Source: an uncultured Desulfobacterales bacterium
GTDB lineage: Bacteria; Desulfobacterota; Desulfobacteria; Desulfobacterales; JAFDCJ01
DNA length: 15,367 bases
Assembly: GCA_945787595.1 (NCBI GenBank)
Contig: CALZJV010000258.1
Span: forward strand, 1 to 15,367
Reading direction: 5' to 3'
Of this stretch, positions 6,957-14,936 are shown piece after piece. Each line of letters opens with the position of its first letter. Position 1 is the stretch's first letter. The notes beneath the pieces were generated by a model. It ran no database searches, had not been told where the DNA came from, and saw nothing but the letters and a program-made list of their open reading frames with translations. A program made the translations under genes and the position numbers.

Positions 6957-7139
6957 GTGGCCGCCATAGAAAGGAGCGACATACCCGGCGCTTTTGCTCT
7001 CGCTGGATGCCAGGCAAAAGAGTGGTTCTATGAAGGTTCGGAGGTCGTCGCCAAATCGCATCATCGGGAAAGCCTTGGCATCCTGTACGCTCCGCGGGGC
7101 GCCTGGGCCGATTTCCTTAGGGAGAAAACGACTTTATGA
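6957..7139 (+). CDS. Small hypothetical protein or gene remnant
   Basis: This 60-residue ORF is proposed from the GTG at 6957, which has AAAGGGA 6 bases upstream; the frame is closed just before by a TGA at 6930. The sequence contains AKEWFYEGSEVVAKSHHRES and GAWADFLREK. It looks like a genuine protein segment, with two adjacent histidines and a conserved-looking tryptophan, but I cannot name the family. Its stop directly abuts the ATG at 7140, suggesting co-translation with the membrane PAS gene. It could instead be the tail of a gene whose front has been lost. Confidence 0.4.
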   Translation: MAAIERSDIPGAFALAGCQAKEWFYEGSEVVAKSHHRESLGILYAPRGAWADFLREKTTL

Positions 7140-7757
7140 ATGCCGTTATTTCGGAAAAATATAGTTTCGCTTCGATCATACCTCTATTCTCTTGCAGCTT
7201 CAGCAATATGGTTCTTTTTGAGTAATTTTTACGTCTCAACCTGCCTTTTTTTTCTACTTTTTACAATTTTATTTATTACTGCAATATCAATAGAGCAGTT
7301 AAGAAATCGGAATACTGATTTATTCTGCCAGATACCGCTGGAAAGAAAAGATCCCACCTTCATCGTCGACCGATCCGGCCGGATTCATCAATCGAAGGGC
7401 TACACAGGCAGTTTATTTGAGACATTCAACATATCACAATTAAACCAGATCTTCGACGAAGAAAGTTGTGAGAAAATATTAGATTTCTCAGGGAAGAAGC
7501 GAATAGCTGACAACCAGACGCTTGAATGCTTCTCTGCAACCCTAGAGAAATGGATTCAAATCCAATTCAAGCCGACCTTAGATAAAAAACATATCTATGT
7601 CTGGTTGATCGATATTGGTCATCGTAAAAGATTGGATTTGAGCCTTTCCGCCATCAGACGATTCTGCCAGGAAGTGATTGATAATATAAATGTATTGATT
7701 CGTAATAATGATGTGTACGACCGCCTGGCGGATTTGATGCTGAAGGAAGGGTTCTAA
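7140..7757 (+). CDS. Membrane-anchored PAS-domain protein (possibly truncated sensor)
   Basis: This 205-residue protein has two predicted membrane segments (about residues 17-30 and 33-50) and then a PAS-like domain at about 68-163 (DPTFIVDRSGRI, ending IYVWLIDIGHRKRLD). A helix and the start of what looks like a GAF domain follow (RRFCQEVIDNINVLIRN, YDRLADLMLKEGF). The frame stops at TAA 7755-7757, and the next ORF, 7767-8216, is in the same phase and looks like the rest of the GAF domain. It was probably once a membrane PAS-GAF sensor. No kinase or cyclase output domain is present. AGGGAG lies 14 bases before the ATG. Confidence 0.6.
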   Translation: MPLFRKNIVSLRSYLYSLAASAIWFFLSNFYVSTCLFFLLFTILFITAISIEQLRNRNTDLFCQIPLERKDPTFIVDRSGRIHQSKGYTGSLFETFNISQLNQIFDEESCEKILDFSGKKRIADNQTLECFSATLEKWIQIQFKPTLDKKHIYVWLIDIGHRKRLDLSLSAIRRFCQEVIDNINVLIRNNDVYDRLADLMLKEGF

Positions 7758-7766
7758 GGAATTTTT

Positions 7767-8216
7767 ATGGACAAAACCGCCGCTAATATGGATATGGTCG
7801 GTTACGCCTTCAAACTGACACCTCGTGGCATCAATAAATCGAAAAAAATCACTGTCAGAAAGGATTCACCGATCTCCATTTTGATGTCTCGCAAAACAGG
7901 CAAACTGACCTACACCGTTAAACCTGCGTCGCTTTCCCAATCCGATTTTGAAGGGCAATATCCGTTTGATAAGAAAGTAAAAGCCTTTCTTGGTTTCCCC
8001 ATCGTTAATTTCCTGAATTATCATGAAGGAGAGATTTCGATAATCGCATACAATAAAAAACAGGGTATAGCGACTTATGATCACCTGTTAATGGAGACCC
8101 TTGTCAACAAATCGCTGGTAATGACATTGACCTGTCCCCAACCTGCATTGGCCACCTGTGGATATTCCAGAACCTCGAAGCAGAGGAAATTGAATCGCTC
8201 AGTCGTGAGGCATTGA
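7767..8216 (+). CDS. GAF-domain fragment, same frame as the upstream PAS gene
   Basis: This 149-residue ORF contains the later part of a GAF-like domain: FDKKVKAFLGFPI near residues 67-79, EGEISIIAYNKK near 87-98, and a closing helix to about 119. Residues after about 120 are rich in Cys, Ser and Arg and are the out-of-frame reading of a Crp/Fnr-like sequence that runs in another phase, so the true C-terminus probably lay near 8122. It sits 9 bases after the stop of 7140-7757 with no frame change. A single TAA may therefore have cut one gene in two, although AAGGA 5 bases before its ATG would allow separate translation. Confidence 0.45.
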   Translation: MDKTAANMDMVGYAFKLTPRGINKSKKITVRKDSPISILMSRKTGKLTYTVKPASLSQSDFEGQYPFDKKVKAFLGFPIVNFLNYHEGEISIIAYNKKQGIATYDHLLMETLVNKSLVMTLTCPQPALATCGYSRTSKQRKLNRSVVRH

Positions 8217-8437
8217 GAAAAAAAATGATAGAAGGGCAAACATTATTTTTGCAGGGTGATTCAGCCGACGAGGTGTTTCTTATAAAAGGTGGACGTATTA
8301 AGCTTATCAAAGTTCTTGAAGATGGCACTGAACTGATGCTCGATATTCGGAAAGCTGGTGACTTTGTAGGAGAAAATATGTTCTTTCAAGAAGGCCAGTA
8401 CCATAACAATAATGATAATCAGTCATGCGAGGCATGA
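8123..8437 (+). pseudogene. Truncated Crp/Fnr-family regulator fragment
   Basis: In this frame the sequence reads DIDLSPTCIGHLWIFQNLEAEEIESLSREALRKK in segments, then GQTLFLQGDSADEVFLIKGG, DGTELMLDIRKAGDFVGENMF. This is the cyclic-nucleotide-binding beta-roll of the Crp/Fnr family. The homology starts upstream of the first in-frame ATG (8225), and no good start codon is visible at its natural beginning, where ATT stands at 8126. It ends after about 100 residues in a low-complexity tail (HNNNDNQ), before the dimer helix and the DNA-binding HTH, so it cannot act as a normal regulator. It overlaps the end of the GAF fragment in another phase. Confidence 0.65.
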
Positions 8438-8448
8438 CAACTACTAAT

Positions 8449-8476
8449 TTGCGTTATTAATAATCGGTCATATAAT
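8449..8476 (+). promoter_or_regulatory. Sigma-70 promoter for the 8547 dehydrogenase
   Basis: TTGCGT (8449-8454) and a perfect TATAAT (8471-8476) are separated by 16 bases, in an AT-rich stretch 70 bases ahead of the dehydrogenase ATG. Confidence 0.55.
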
Positions 8477-8546
8477 AAAAACAAGCTGGAAATTAGTCTG
8501 GCATAATGATTTGTTTAAATAAATAAAAATTACAATGGAGAAACAC

Positions 8547-9560
8547 ATGAAAGCAATCGGCTATCGCCAACCTTTACCCCTTACTGACGCAAACGCCTTG
8601 GAAAATATTACTTTACCCGTGCCTGAAGCCAGCGGTCACGACCTATTAATAGAGGTCGAATCCGTCTCAGTCAACCCGGTTGACTATAAAGTTCGCCTAA
8701 ACATGCCACCAGAAACCGGCGAATACAAAGTGCTGGGCTGGGACGCCGCCGGCATCGTCAAAGCCGTCGGCGAAGAGGTGACCAAATTTAAAGTCGGCGA
8801 TAAAGTCTGGTACGCCGGTGACCTGACGCGCTCGGGCAGTAACGCCGAGTGTCAGTTGGTCGATGAACGCATTGTCGGAAATATGCCTGAAAGCCTGTCG
8901 TTTGCCGAGGCTGCCGCAATGCCGTTGACCTCGATTACCGCGTGGGAAATGTTGTTCGACCGCCTGCAAATCCCGACTGACACAACGGAAAACCCGAAAA
9001 CGGTACTCGTTATCGGTGCAGCGGGTGGTGTCGGCTCGATTATGGTGCAGTTACTGCGTCATCTCACCGGCGTAACGATTATTGGCACGGCTTCGCGCGA
9101 GGAAAGCGCGAGATGGCTCAACGAATTGGGTACGCACCATATCATCAACCACCGCGAACCGCTTTCCGATGGCTTAAAAGCCATCGGTATTCCCGTGGTG
9201 GATTATGTGATTAGCCTGAATAATACCGAAGACCACTACGAGGAAATCGTGAAAAGCCTTGCGCCACAAGGGCATTTCGGTCTGATTGACGACCCTGCAC
9301 AACTGGACGCCATGCCGCTGAAACTCAAATGTATTACGCTGCACTGGGAGATGATGTTCACCCGTTCCATGTTCCAAACGCCTGACATGGTTGAGCAGCA
9401 CAAACTATTGAATGACGTCGCCGGTTTAATCGACAAAGGGCAGATTAAAACCACCGTCGCCCACCATTTGGGCACGATTAATGCGGAAAACTTAATCAAA
9501 GCCCACGCGATGCTGGAATCACAGCAAGCGCACGGCAAGATTGTTCTGGAAGGGTTTTAA
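8547..9560 (+). CDS. Zinc-independent medium-chain dehydrogenase (quinone-oxidoreductase-like)
   Basis: This 337-residue medium-chain dehydrogenase/reductase belongs to the 'zinc-binding alcohol dehydrogenase family' group that acts as an NADPH-dependent quinone or enone reductase. The GroES-like domain includes SVNPVDYKVR (residues 41-50) and GWDAAGIV; the Rossmann domain has the nucleotide motif GAAGGVG (157-163). The positions that bind catalytic and structural zinc in true alcohol dehydrogenases lack cysteine clusters, so a zinc-free reductase is expected. The ATG at 8547 is preferred over 8535 because TGGAG lies 6 bases upstream and MKAIGY is the usual family start. It has its own promoter and reads as intact. 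Codon use, rich in GCC, GGC and GAA with frequent CGC, differs from the flanking AT-rich DNA and suggests acquisition from another proteobacterium; this is an impression. The substrate is unknown. Confidence 0.9.
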   Translation: MKAIGYRQPLPLTDANALENITLPVPEASGHDLLIEVESVSVNPVDYKVRLNMPPETGEYKVLGWDAAGIVKAVGEEVTKFKVGDKVWYAGDLTRSGSNAECQLVDERIVGNMPESLSFAEAAAMPLTSITAWEMLFDRLQIPTDTTENPKTVLVIGAAGGVGSIMVQLLRHLTGVTIIGTASREESARWLNELGTHHIINHREPLSDGLKAIGIPVVDYVISLNNTEDHYEEIVKSLAPQGHFGLIDDPAQLDAMPLKLKCITLHWEMMFTRSMFQTPDMVEQHKLLNDVAGLIDKGQIKTTVAHHLGTINAENLIKAHAMLESQQAHGKIVLEGF

Positions 9561-9630
9561 TTAGCCAGGCAAGCACGGTGTTTAAGAACTAAGTGAACAT
9601 TTTAATTACGGTATCTGGGGCTTAACAGAA

Positions 9631-10308
9631 ATGGAAATGAATCACATACATGAGGCTATTGAAAAAATCGGTTGCCTTACTTTTACCACTCTTGAGGGCG
9701 ACACCCTGCACAGCCGGATCATCAGCGTGTGTGGAGGTGATGAGGAAGGCATCTACTTTTTGACCATGGACGTCAAGCCATTTTATCGTCAACTGACCTC
9801 CAATCCGCATGTGGCCCTTTGCGGCATCTACCCTTCTAGCCGTAAGAGTGAGAAGAATGAAGTGGGCCAACCATATTTCGCCCCTGGCTTCACCCTGCGC
9901 ATCACCGGCGAGGTTCGAGAAGTCCCCCAAAAAGAGACCGAAGAAAAAGCCAAAGCCGGAAATCATGTACACCAGTATGCCCTGGAGGATCAATCCCGTT
10001 ATCCCTCAATGAAGCTCTTTTGTGTCCACAAAGGTAAGGGTGAGATCTTCGATTTCGACTTTGAAATGGAGCATCGGGATCACAAACTCTTACGCACACG
10101 GTTTTCATTTGGAGGAGAAACTCACAACGAACCTGGAGCCATAATCACAGACGAATGCATCGCTTGTGGCGAATGTGAAGAAGCCTGCACATTCAAGGCG
10201 ATTGAGCCAGGGGAACCTTATCGTATCATAGGATCTCGCTGCGATGAATGCGGAAGCTGCTTTCAAGTCTGCCCCCAAGATGCCATCGAGCTTTCAAAAA
10301 CTATTTAG
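9631..10308 (+). CDS. PNPOx-like flavoprotein fused to a 2[4Fe-4S] ferredoxin domain
   Basis: This 225-residue protein has two parts. Residues 1-150 form a pyridoxamine-5'-phosphate-oxidase-like split-barrel (HSRIISVCG, IYFLTMDVKPFYRQL, NPHVALCGIY, LRITGEVREV), the usual site for FMN or F420. Residues 168-225 form a ferredoxin with two cysteine sets: Cys176, 179, 182, 186 (followed by Thr rather than Pro) and Cys204, 207, 210, 214 followed by Pro. This implies a cytoplasmic enzyme in which the clusters pass electrons to or from the flavin, as in anaerobes; the partner and substrate are unknown. True PNPOx activity is unlikely. The start at 9631 lacks a strong ribosome-binding site, and 9637 is also possible. 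It lies between two dehydrogenase genes on the same strand but is separated from them by 70 and 162 bases. Confidence 0.88.
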   Translation: MEMNHIHEAIEKIGCLTFTTLEGDTLHSRIISVCGGDEEGIYFLTMDVKPFYRQLTSNPHVALCGIYPSSRKSEKNEVGQPYFAPGFTLRITGEVREVPQKETEEKAKAGNHVHQYALEDQSRYPSMKLFCVHKGKGEIFDFDFEMEHRDHKLLRTRFSFGGETHNEPGAIITDECIACGECEEACTFKAIEPGEPYRIIGSRCDECGSCFQVCPQDAIELSKTI

Positions 10309-10355
10309 CATGCAGCCGTGCTTGTACTGAATGTCACGGTCGTGATAGACTGACT

Positions 10356-10392
10356 TTGACCACAGAATGTTGGCAATAGTGCTTCGTTCTGA
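10356..10392 (+). repeat. Short dispersed repeat, copy D (partner at 3366-3402)
   Basis: This stretch matches copy C at about 80 percent over 37 bases, with core TTGGCAATAGTGCTT. It lies in the gap between the ferredoxin fusion and the second dehydrogenase, again outside any gene. Confidence 0.4.
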
Positions 10393-10470
10393 TATTCTCC
10401 ATATAGCAGAAGCGAGACTCATGTAAGCTTTAGAAACCGGAGCTCTGAAACTCAATGATGGAGGTTGATA

Positions 10471-11517
10471 TTGACTGATTTGCCCAAGACAATGCGTGGA
10501 GTATGGTTGATTGGTCATGGTGATATGGACATGCTGGACATCCGTCAGGATGTACCAGTACCTGTTCCAGGAACTCGTGATGTGCTTGTACGCGTTGCCG
10601 CTGCGGGCGTCAATAATACAGATATTAACACACGGATGGCATGGTATTCAAAAAAAGAGGGTGCCAGTGAAGATGCCAGCTGGTCGGGTAAGCCACTTAA
10701 ATTCCCACGCATCCAGGGGGCTGATGTTTGCGGTTATATCATCGCTGTGGGTAGAGAAGTCAGCTCTGATAGAATTGGTGAGAGAGTATTGATCGAACCT
10801 TGTATAAGAGAGGCCAATGGAAAAATTCTCGACCAACCATGGTATTTTGGCTCGGAGTGTGACGGTGGTTTTGCTGAATATACTGTTGTGGCAGCCCGAC
10901 ACGCCCACAAAATTGACAGCGAACTGTCCGATGCTCATCTGGCCTCCTTCCCATGCTCCTATTCGACAGCAGAAAATCTGCTGACCCGTGCAAATGTTAA
11001 ATCAGGAGAACGCGTTTTAGTAACAGGTGCTTCTGGAGGTGTCGGTTCTGCTGCCGTTCAACTGGCCAAGGCTCGTGGCGCATATGTTTGGGCGGTGACC
11101 AGCCCGGCTAAATCGGATGCGCTACACAAACTGGGTGCCGATGAGACGATTTCACGAGAAACAGATTTAATCGAGGTGCCTGGCTCAAACAATGTGGACG
11201 TCGTGATCGACCTCGTGGCTGGTGATAAGTGGCCCCAGTACTTGGAAGTTTTGCGTCCCGGTGGTCGCTATGCAGTGGCGGGTGCCATTGCCGGTCCACT
11301 TGTTGAGTTGGATGTCAGGACCCTATATCTGAAAGATCTCAGCCTGTTTGGGTGCACAGTTCTTGAACCTGAGGTGTTCAATAGTCTGATTGAGCGCATT
11401 GAGCAAGGTGCGATAAAACCCATTGTAGCCCAATCGTTTTCCCTGGAAGAAATCTGTGACGCGCAAACCATGTTCTTGAAAAAGCAACATGTTGGGAAAA
11501 TTGTGCTAAGAATATAA
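10471..11517 (+). CDS. Medium-chain dehydrogenase, zinc-independent alcohol dehydrogenase/quinone reductase type
   Basis: This 348-residue protein has a GroES-like N-terminal domain with GVNNTDINTR (residues 46-55), where Thr replaces the zinc-binding Cys. It continues with GADVCGYIIAVG and GERVLIEPC, a substrate-domain segment GGFAEYTVV (132-140), and the Rossmann motif GASGGVG (186-192). It ends GKIVLRI, the normal family finish, so it is complete. It resembles zinc-free MDR enzymes of the quinone-oxidoreductase kind, using NAD(P)H; the substrate is unknown. The TTG at 10471 is chosen because GGAGG ends 6 bases before it; the TTG at 10465 touches that site. It is the last gene on the plus strand before a convergent operon. 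It is not a close copy of the 8547 enzyme despite sharing the fold. Confidence 0.88.
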   Translation: MTDLPKTMRGVWLIGHGDMDMLDIRQDVPVPVPGTRDVLVRVAAAGVNNTDINTRMAWYSKKEGASEDASWSGKPLKFPRIQGADVCGYIIAVGREVSSDRIGERVLIEPCIREANGKILDQPWYFGSECDGGFAEYTVVAARHAHKIDSELSDAHLASFPCSYSTAENLLTRANVKSGERVLVTGASGGVGSAAVQLAKARGAYVWAVTSPAKSDALHKLGADETISRETDLIEVPGSNNVDVVIDLVAGDKWPQYLEVLRPGGRYAVAGAIAGPLVELDVRTLYLKDLSLFGCTVLEPEVFNSLIERIEQGAIKPIVAQSFSLEEICDAQTMFLKKQHVGKIVLRI

Positions 11518-11621
11518 ATTCCAAACGAGTTTTAATATCTCCAACAAATCTCAATTACGCGCACACTATCAATACTGCACACTACGACCATTAGTCCTCG
11601 TATGGCGGGTAACAGAAAGTA

Positions 11622-11665
11622 CAAGGAATCTCAAAAATATTCCTTGGCCTCCCTTTTTATTTTTT
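11622..11665 (+). terminator. Possible rho-independent terminator
   Basis: CAAGGAAT (11622-11629) and ATTCCTTG (11639-11646) form a perfect 8-bp stem with a 9-base loop. A run TTTTTATTTTTT starts at 11654. The stem is only half G+C and the T-run begins 7 bases after it, so it is moderate. It fits the end of the plus-strand dehydrogenase transcript. The rest of 11518-12006 is AT-rich with no gene I can support. Confidence 0.45.
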
Positions 11666-12006
11666 AGACTATTCAATGGAGGGTATGGAACTGGTTAAGA
11701 ATAGATAACGCAATACACTAATTTTGAGAATTGCATCTTACGGCTACTAATACACAATTCCAAGTTATTCAAATTGGGTATAGATTTTACTTGCAAATAT
11801 ACAAGGAATGCATCGCGAAATTAAAAGGTTGGTAAAAGTGTAGATTAGTGTTCAACATCCAGAAAACCGCGACTTGTCTATTGCTAAAACTAAATTTTTA
11901 ATCTATTTGAATTTTTTACACAATTATCCACAATAAATCTGTTAATCCTATTTTGAACTTCCCATGCTCATGAATTGTTCGGTTGACTAGATCTTGGGAA
12001 GCCGGT

Positions 12007-13425
12007 TTATCCGGGCTTGGTGGAGCGATCGGGGATGCGAAAAGGATCGGCTTTGATCCCGTAGCGGCGCATGACCTGCTGCAGCGCTTGCCGTTCCAAA
12101 CCGCAGAGTCTGGCAGCCTGGGTGACATTGCCGCTGCTTTTGGTAAGAAGAGTGTTAATATAGCTGGCGTTAAAATTCACCAGGACCTGCTCTTTGGCCT
12201 TTTTATAAGGCAGGTCTTGAAAAGAACTGTCGACCATATATTCACTGTTTGCGTCTAAGCTCAAGCCCATGTCCTGGGGCCGAACCTGATCTGTCGGGGA
12301 AAACAAAATCCCCCGCATAATGTAATTTTCCATTTCCCTGACATTACCTTCCCAAGCTCTGTTTATAAATACTTCCAGAAGTTCAGGCGACAGTTTCTTC
12401 AGAGGTTTGTTTAATTTGGCACAATGCTTTTCCAGCAGGTGATTGGCGATCAGCGGGATATCTTCAGGATGCTCCCTTAAAGCCGGCAAGTGAATGGGCA
12501 GTACGTTCAGGCGGTAAAAGAAATCTTCTCTGAATTCCGACTTTTTTATTTTTTCTTTGAGAGGTTGGTTGGTGGAGGCGATAATACGAACATTCACCGC
12601 TACCGATCTGGTATCGCCCAGGGGTTTAAACTCCTTTTCCTGCAGCACCCGCAACAACTTCGTCTGGATAGTGGGGCTGATGTCCCCGATTTCATCCAGG
12701 AAAATAGTGCTGCGATGGGCTTCCTGGAACAATCCGATTTTATCCTGGGTGGCATGGGTAAAAGCTCCCTTTTTATATCCGAACAGCTCGCTTTCCAGGA
12801 TGTGTTCCGGCACTGTGGGGCAGTTTACGGCCACAAAGGATTTCTGGCGGCGCGGGCTCAAGGCGTGAATCGCTCGGGCGGTTAAATCTTTACCGGTTCC
12901 TGATTCTCCGGTAATTAACACCGTTAAGTCCGTCTTAGCCACCATTTGGATGGTTTCATAAATCCGTTGCATCTTAGAACTTTTGCCGACCAGATCATGG
13001 AAGGCGTTACCATCCTGGCAGACTCTCTGAAGCCGTAAATTCTCTTTGAGAAGACGGCTCCTTTCCAGGGCTTTTTCCAGTCGCAGAAGCAGTGCATCAT
13101 GATCAAAGGGCTTGGTAATGAAATCATAGGCGCCGCTTTTCATGGCCTGCACGGCCATTTCGATATCGCCGTGGGCGGTCATCATGACCACCGTGAGATC
13201 CGGGGTGTCTTTTTTGATGTATTCCAGCAGCTCCAGGCCGTTCATTCCCGGCATTTTTATGTCCGCTAAAACCAGATCGAAGGCGTCTGCGCCAAGGTAT
13301 TTTAGTGCGGCATCTCCGTTGGACGCGGTTTCAACCCGGCAGCTCAGATCGGGTTCGAGAATACGCTTTAAAAGTTGCAGCAAATCCTGTTCGTCATCCA
13401 CGATTAAGATGGAGCGTTTTATCAT
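12007..13425 (-). CDS. NtrC-family sigma-54 response regulator with GAFTHA motif
   Basis: This 472-residue response regulator has a receiver domain (residues 1-120) with DDE at 10-12, phosphoacceptor Asp55, Thr83 and Lys105. The AAA+ domain has Walker A GESGTGKD (173-180), Walker B IFLDE (241-245) and FREDFFYRLN (298-307). A Fis-type HTH occupies about residues 431-456. The sigma-54 contact loop reads GAFTHA (220-225) rather than GAFTGA. The Gly-to-His change is at a position that in studied activators affects coupling to sigma-54, so it may act unusually or not on sigma-54 at all; this is inference. Its start overlaps the kinase stop by ATGA, so it is translationally coupled to, and surely paired with, that kinase. 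No binding site or target operon is obvious in this window. Confidence 0.93.
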   Translation of the reverse strand: MIKRSILIVDDEQDLLQLLKRILEPDLSCRVETASNGDAALKYLGADAFDLVLADIKMPGMNGLELLEYIKKDTPDLTVVMMTAHGDIEMAVQAMKSGAYDFITKPFDHDALLLRLEKALERSRLLKENLRLQRVCQDGNAFHDLVGKSSKMQRIYETIQMVAKTDLTVLITGESGTGKDLTARAIHALSPRRQKSFVAVNCPTVPEHILESELFGYKKGAFTHATQDKIGLFQEAHRSTIFLDEIGDISPTIQTKLLRVLQEKEFKPLGDTRSVAVNVRIIASTNQPLKEKIKKSEFREDFFYRLNVLPIHLPALREHPEDIPLIANHLLEKHCAKLNKPLKKLSPELLEVFINRAWEGNVREMENYIMRGILFSPTDQVRPQDMGLSLDANSEYMVDSSFQDLPYKKAKEQVLVNFNASYINTLLTKSSGNVTQAARLCGLERQALQQVMRRYGIKADPFRIPDRSTKPG

Positions 13426-14936
13426 TTGATCCTCTTGGTTTCGGAAACAACAGGCAACACAACCGTAAAGGTGGAGCCCTTATCCGGCCGGGATTCTACC
13501 AGAATATCGCCGCCGTGATTTTTAATAATCCCATAGCTGACCGACAGGCCCAGACCCGTTCCTTCTCCGATGGGTTTGGTGGTAAAAAAAGGATCAAAAA
13601 GGCGGGGCAAATGTTCTTTATCAATACCGTGGCCTGTATCCGTTATTTTAACTGTGACTTGGCCGGCGACTGGATCAAATTTGGAACTTAGTTTAATGCT
13701 TCCCGTTTTTCCGACAGCATGTTTGGCATTCATTATTAAATTGATAAAGACTTGTTTGATTTTCTTCTCGTCAAGAACAATGGAGGGAAGCTGTTGATCG
13801 TATTCCCTGATAATTTCTACGCCATCCATACCGGAGTGCTGTTGAATGAATGCTAACACATCATCGATGACTTCATGGACATTTTTGATTTCTTTTTCGG
13901 GCTTAGAACTTCTGGAGAAACTCAGCAAGTCGGTCACAATGGATTGGCAGTTTTTGGCATGTTTTTCGATAATCTTGAGATCGTCATGGCGTTCTTTATT
14001 CGGATCTCCGTCCCTCATCAGCAATTGGGTATAGCCAAGGATGACTCCCAAAGGATTATTGATTTCATGTGCGACACCGGCGGAAAGCTGTCCAATCGAA
14101 GCCAACTTATCCGCCTGGGCGATTTGTTCCTCCATTAGACGCTTTTGTTCGATATCTTTGACCAGCAGATGAATGGTGCCCGCGCTGTCATCCGACCCAC
14201 TGTCCAGGCTGCCGCTGACCAAGGATCGAATGGCGGCACCATCCGCTCGCTTTAGCGTAACCTCGGCGTTTGAAATAAAGCCTTGTTTTACAAGCGTCGC
14301 CTTTAACCGGCTCCAATCTTTTTGATCGGCAAAATATGACTGAAAACGGCTTTCGTCTATCCCGCGATTGGCCTGACCACGTCCCAGCAGGCTAAGGCCC
14401 TGGGGATTCAGGTCGACAATGCTGCCGTCGATATTTAAAACCACAATCATGTCTTTTGAAACTTCGAAAATACGGCGATATTTATGTTCGGAAAGGGTCA
14501 ATTCCTGGGTCCTCTCCGACACCAGCTTCTCGAGGTTTTGATTCAGATAAACAAGCTCTTTGTGGGCGGATTGCAGGGCCTGTTTGTCCCCGAGGACCTG
14601 ACGATAAAACCCCCATATTCTCTCAAAGAAAAGAATCACCGAAGCGACGGTGACAAACAACATCGTATTGATACCGCCGCTAAAGGGTCTTATAGCCTCC
14701 CAGAGGGAATCCTGATTGAAAAACAGGACCACTTGCTTGAGGATATGTCCCACGGAGCGGGAGATGGCGAAAAGGGCAAAGCCATAGCAGATCCACATCA
14801 AAAATTCCCACATGATGTTGGTGGGATCCTTTTGCTTTAAGCGACGGACATCGGCAAGACACCAAAATGATAAAACAATCATCATGATTGCACCGCCGAC
14901 ATCAATCAGCCGGATGGGTATGTCGGTCACAATCAT
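13422..14936 (-). CDS. Membrane PAS sensor histidine kinase
   Basis: This 504-residue two-component sensor has three predicted membrane segments near residues 12-29, 43-62 and 89-106, then a coiled-coil (about 115-150). A PAS domain follows (about 150-262; RRIFEVSKDMIVVLNIDGSI). The kinase core begins with the dimerisation/phosphorylation helix GQLSAGVAHEINNPLG, with His290 as phosphorylation site. The ATPase domain has the N box INLIMNAKHAV (398-408), G1 DTGHG (433-437), FDPFF (447-451) and G2 GEGTGLGLS (457-465). There is no large periplasmic loop, so it probably senses through the membrane region, the PAS domain or the upstream membrane protein. ATGA overlaps at both ends link it to the membrane protein gene before it and the response regulator after it. 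The stimulus is not evident. Confidence 0.93.
   Translation of the reverse strand: MIVTDIPIRLIDVGGAIMMIVLSFWCLADVRRLKQKDPTNIMWEFLMWICYGFALFAISRSVGHILKQVVLFFNQDSLWEAIRPFSGGINTMLFVTVASVILFFERIWGFYRQVLGDKQALQSAHKELVYLNQNLEKLVSERTQELTLSEHKYRRIFEVSKDMIVVLNIDGSIVDLNPQGLSLLGRGQANRGIDESRFQSYFADQKDWSRLKATLVKQGFISNAEVTLKRADGAAIRSLVSGSLDSGSDDSAGTIHLLVKDIEQKRLMEEQIAQADKLASIGQLSAGVAHEINNPLGVILGYTQLLMRDGDPNKERHDDLKIIEKHAKNCQSIVTDLLSFSRSSKPEKEIKNVHEVIDDVLAFIQQHSGMDGVEIIREYDQQLPSIVLDEKKIKQVFINLIMNAKHAVGKTGSIKLSSKFDPVAGQVTVKITDTGHGIDKEHLPRLFDPFFTTKPIGEGTGLGLSVSYGIIKNHGGDILVESRPDKGSTFTVVLPVVSETKRIK

Noticed and set aside
8500..8515. Sigma-54-like element TGGCATAATGATTTG before the 8547 dehydrogenase
   Set aside because: The spacing between GG and the downstream G is off by one and the C of GC is absent; the nearby TTGCGT/TATAAT pair is a better promoter.
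10371..10386. TTGGCAATAGTGCTT as a sigma-54 promoter
   Set aside because: The GC falls 9 rather than 12 bases after the GG; the sequence is better explained as a repeat copy.
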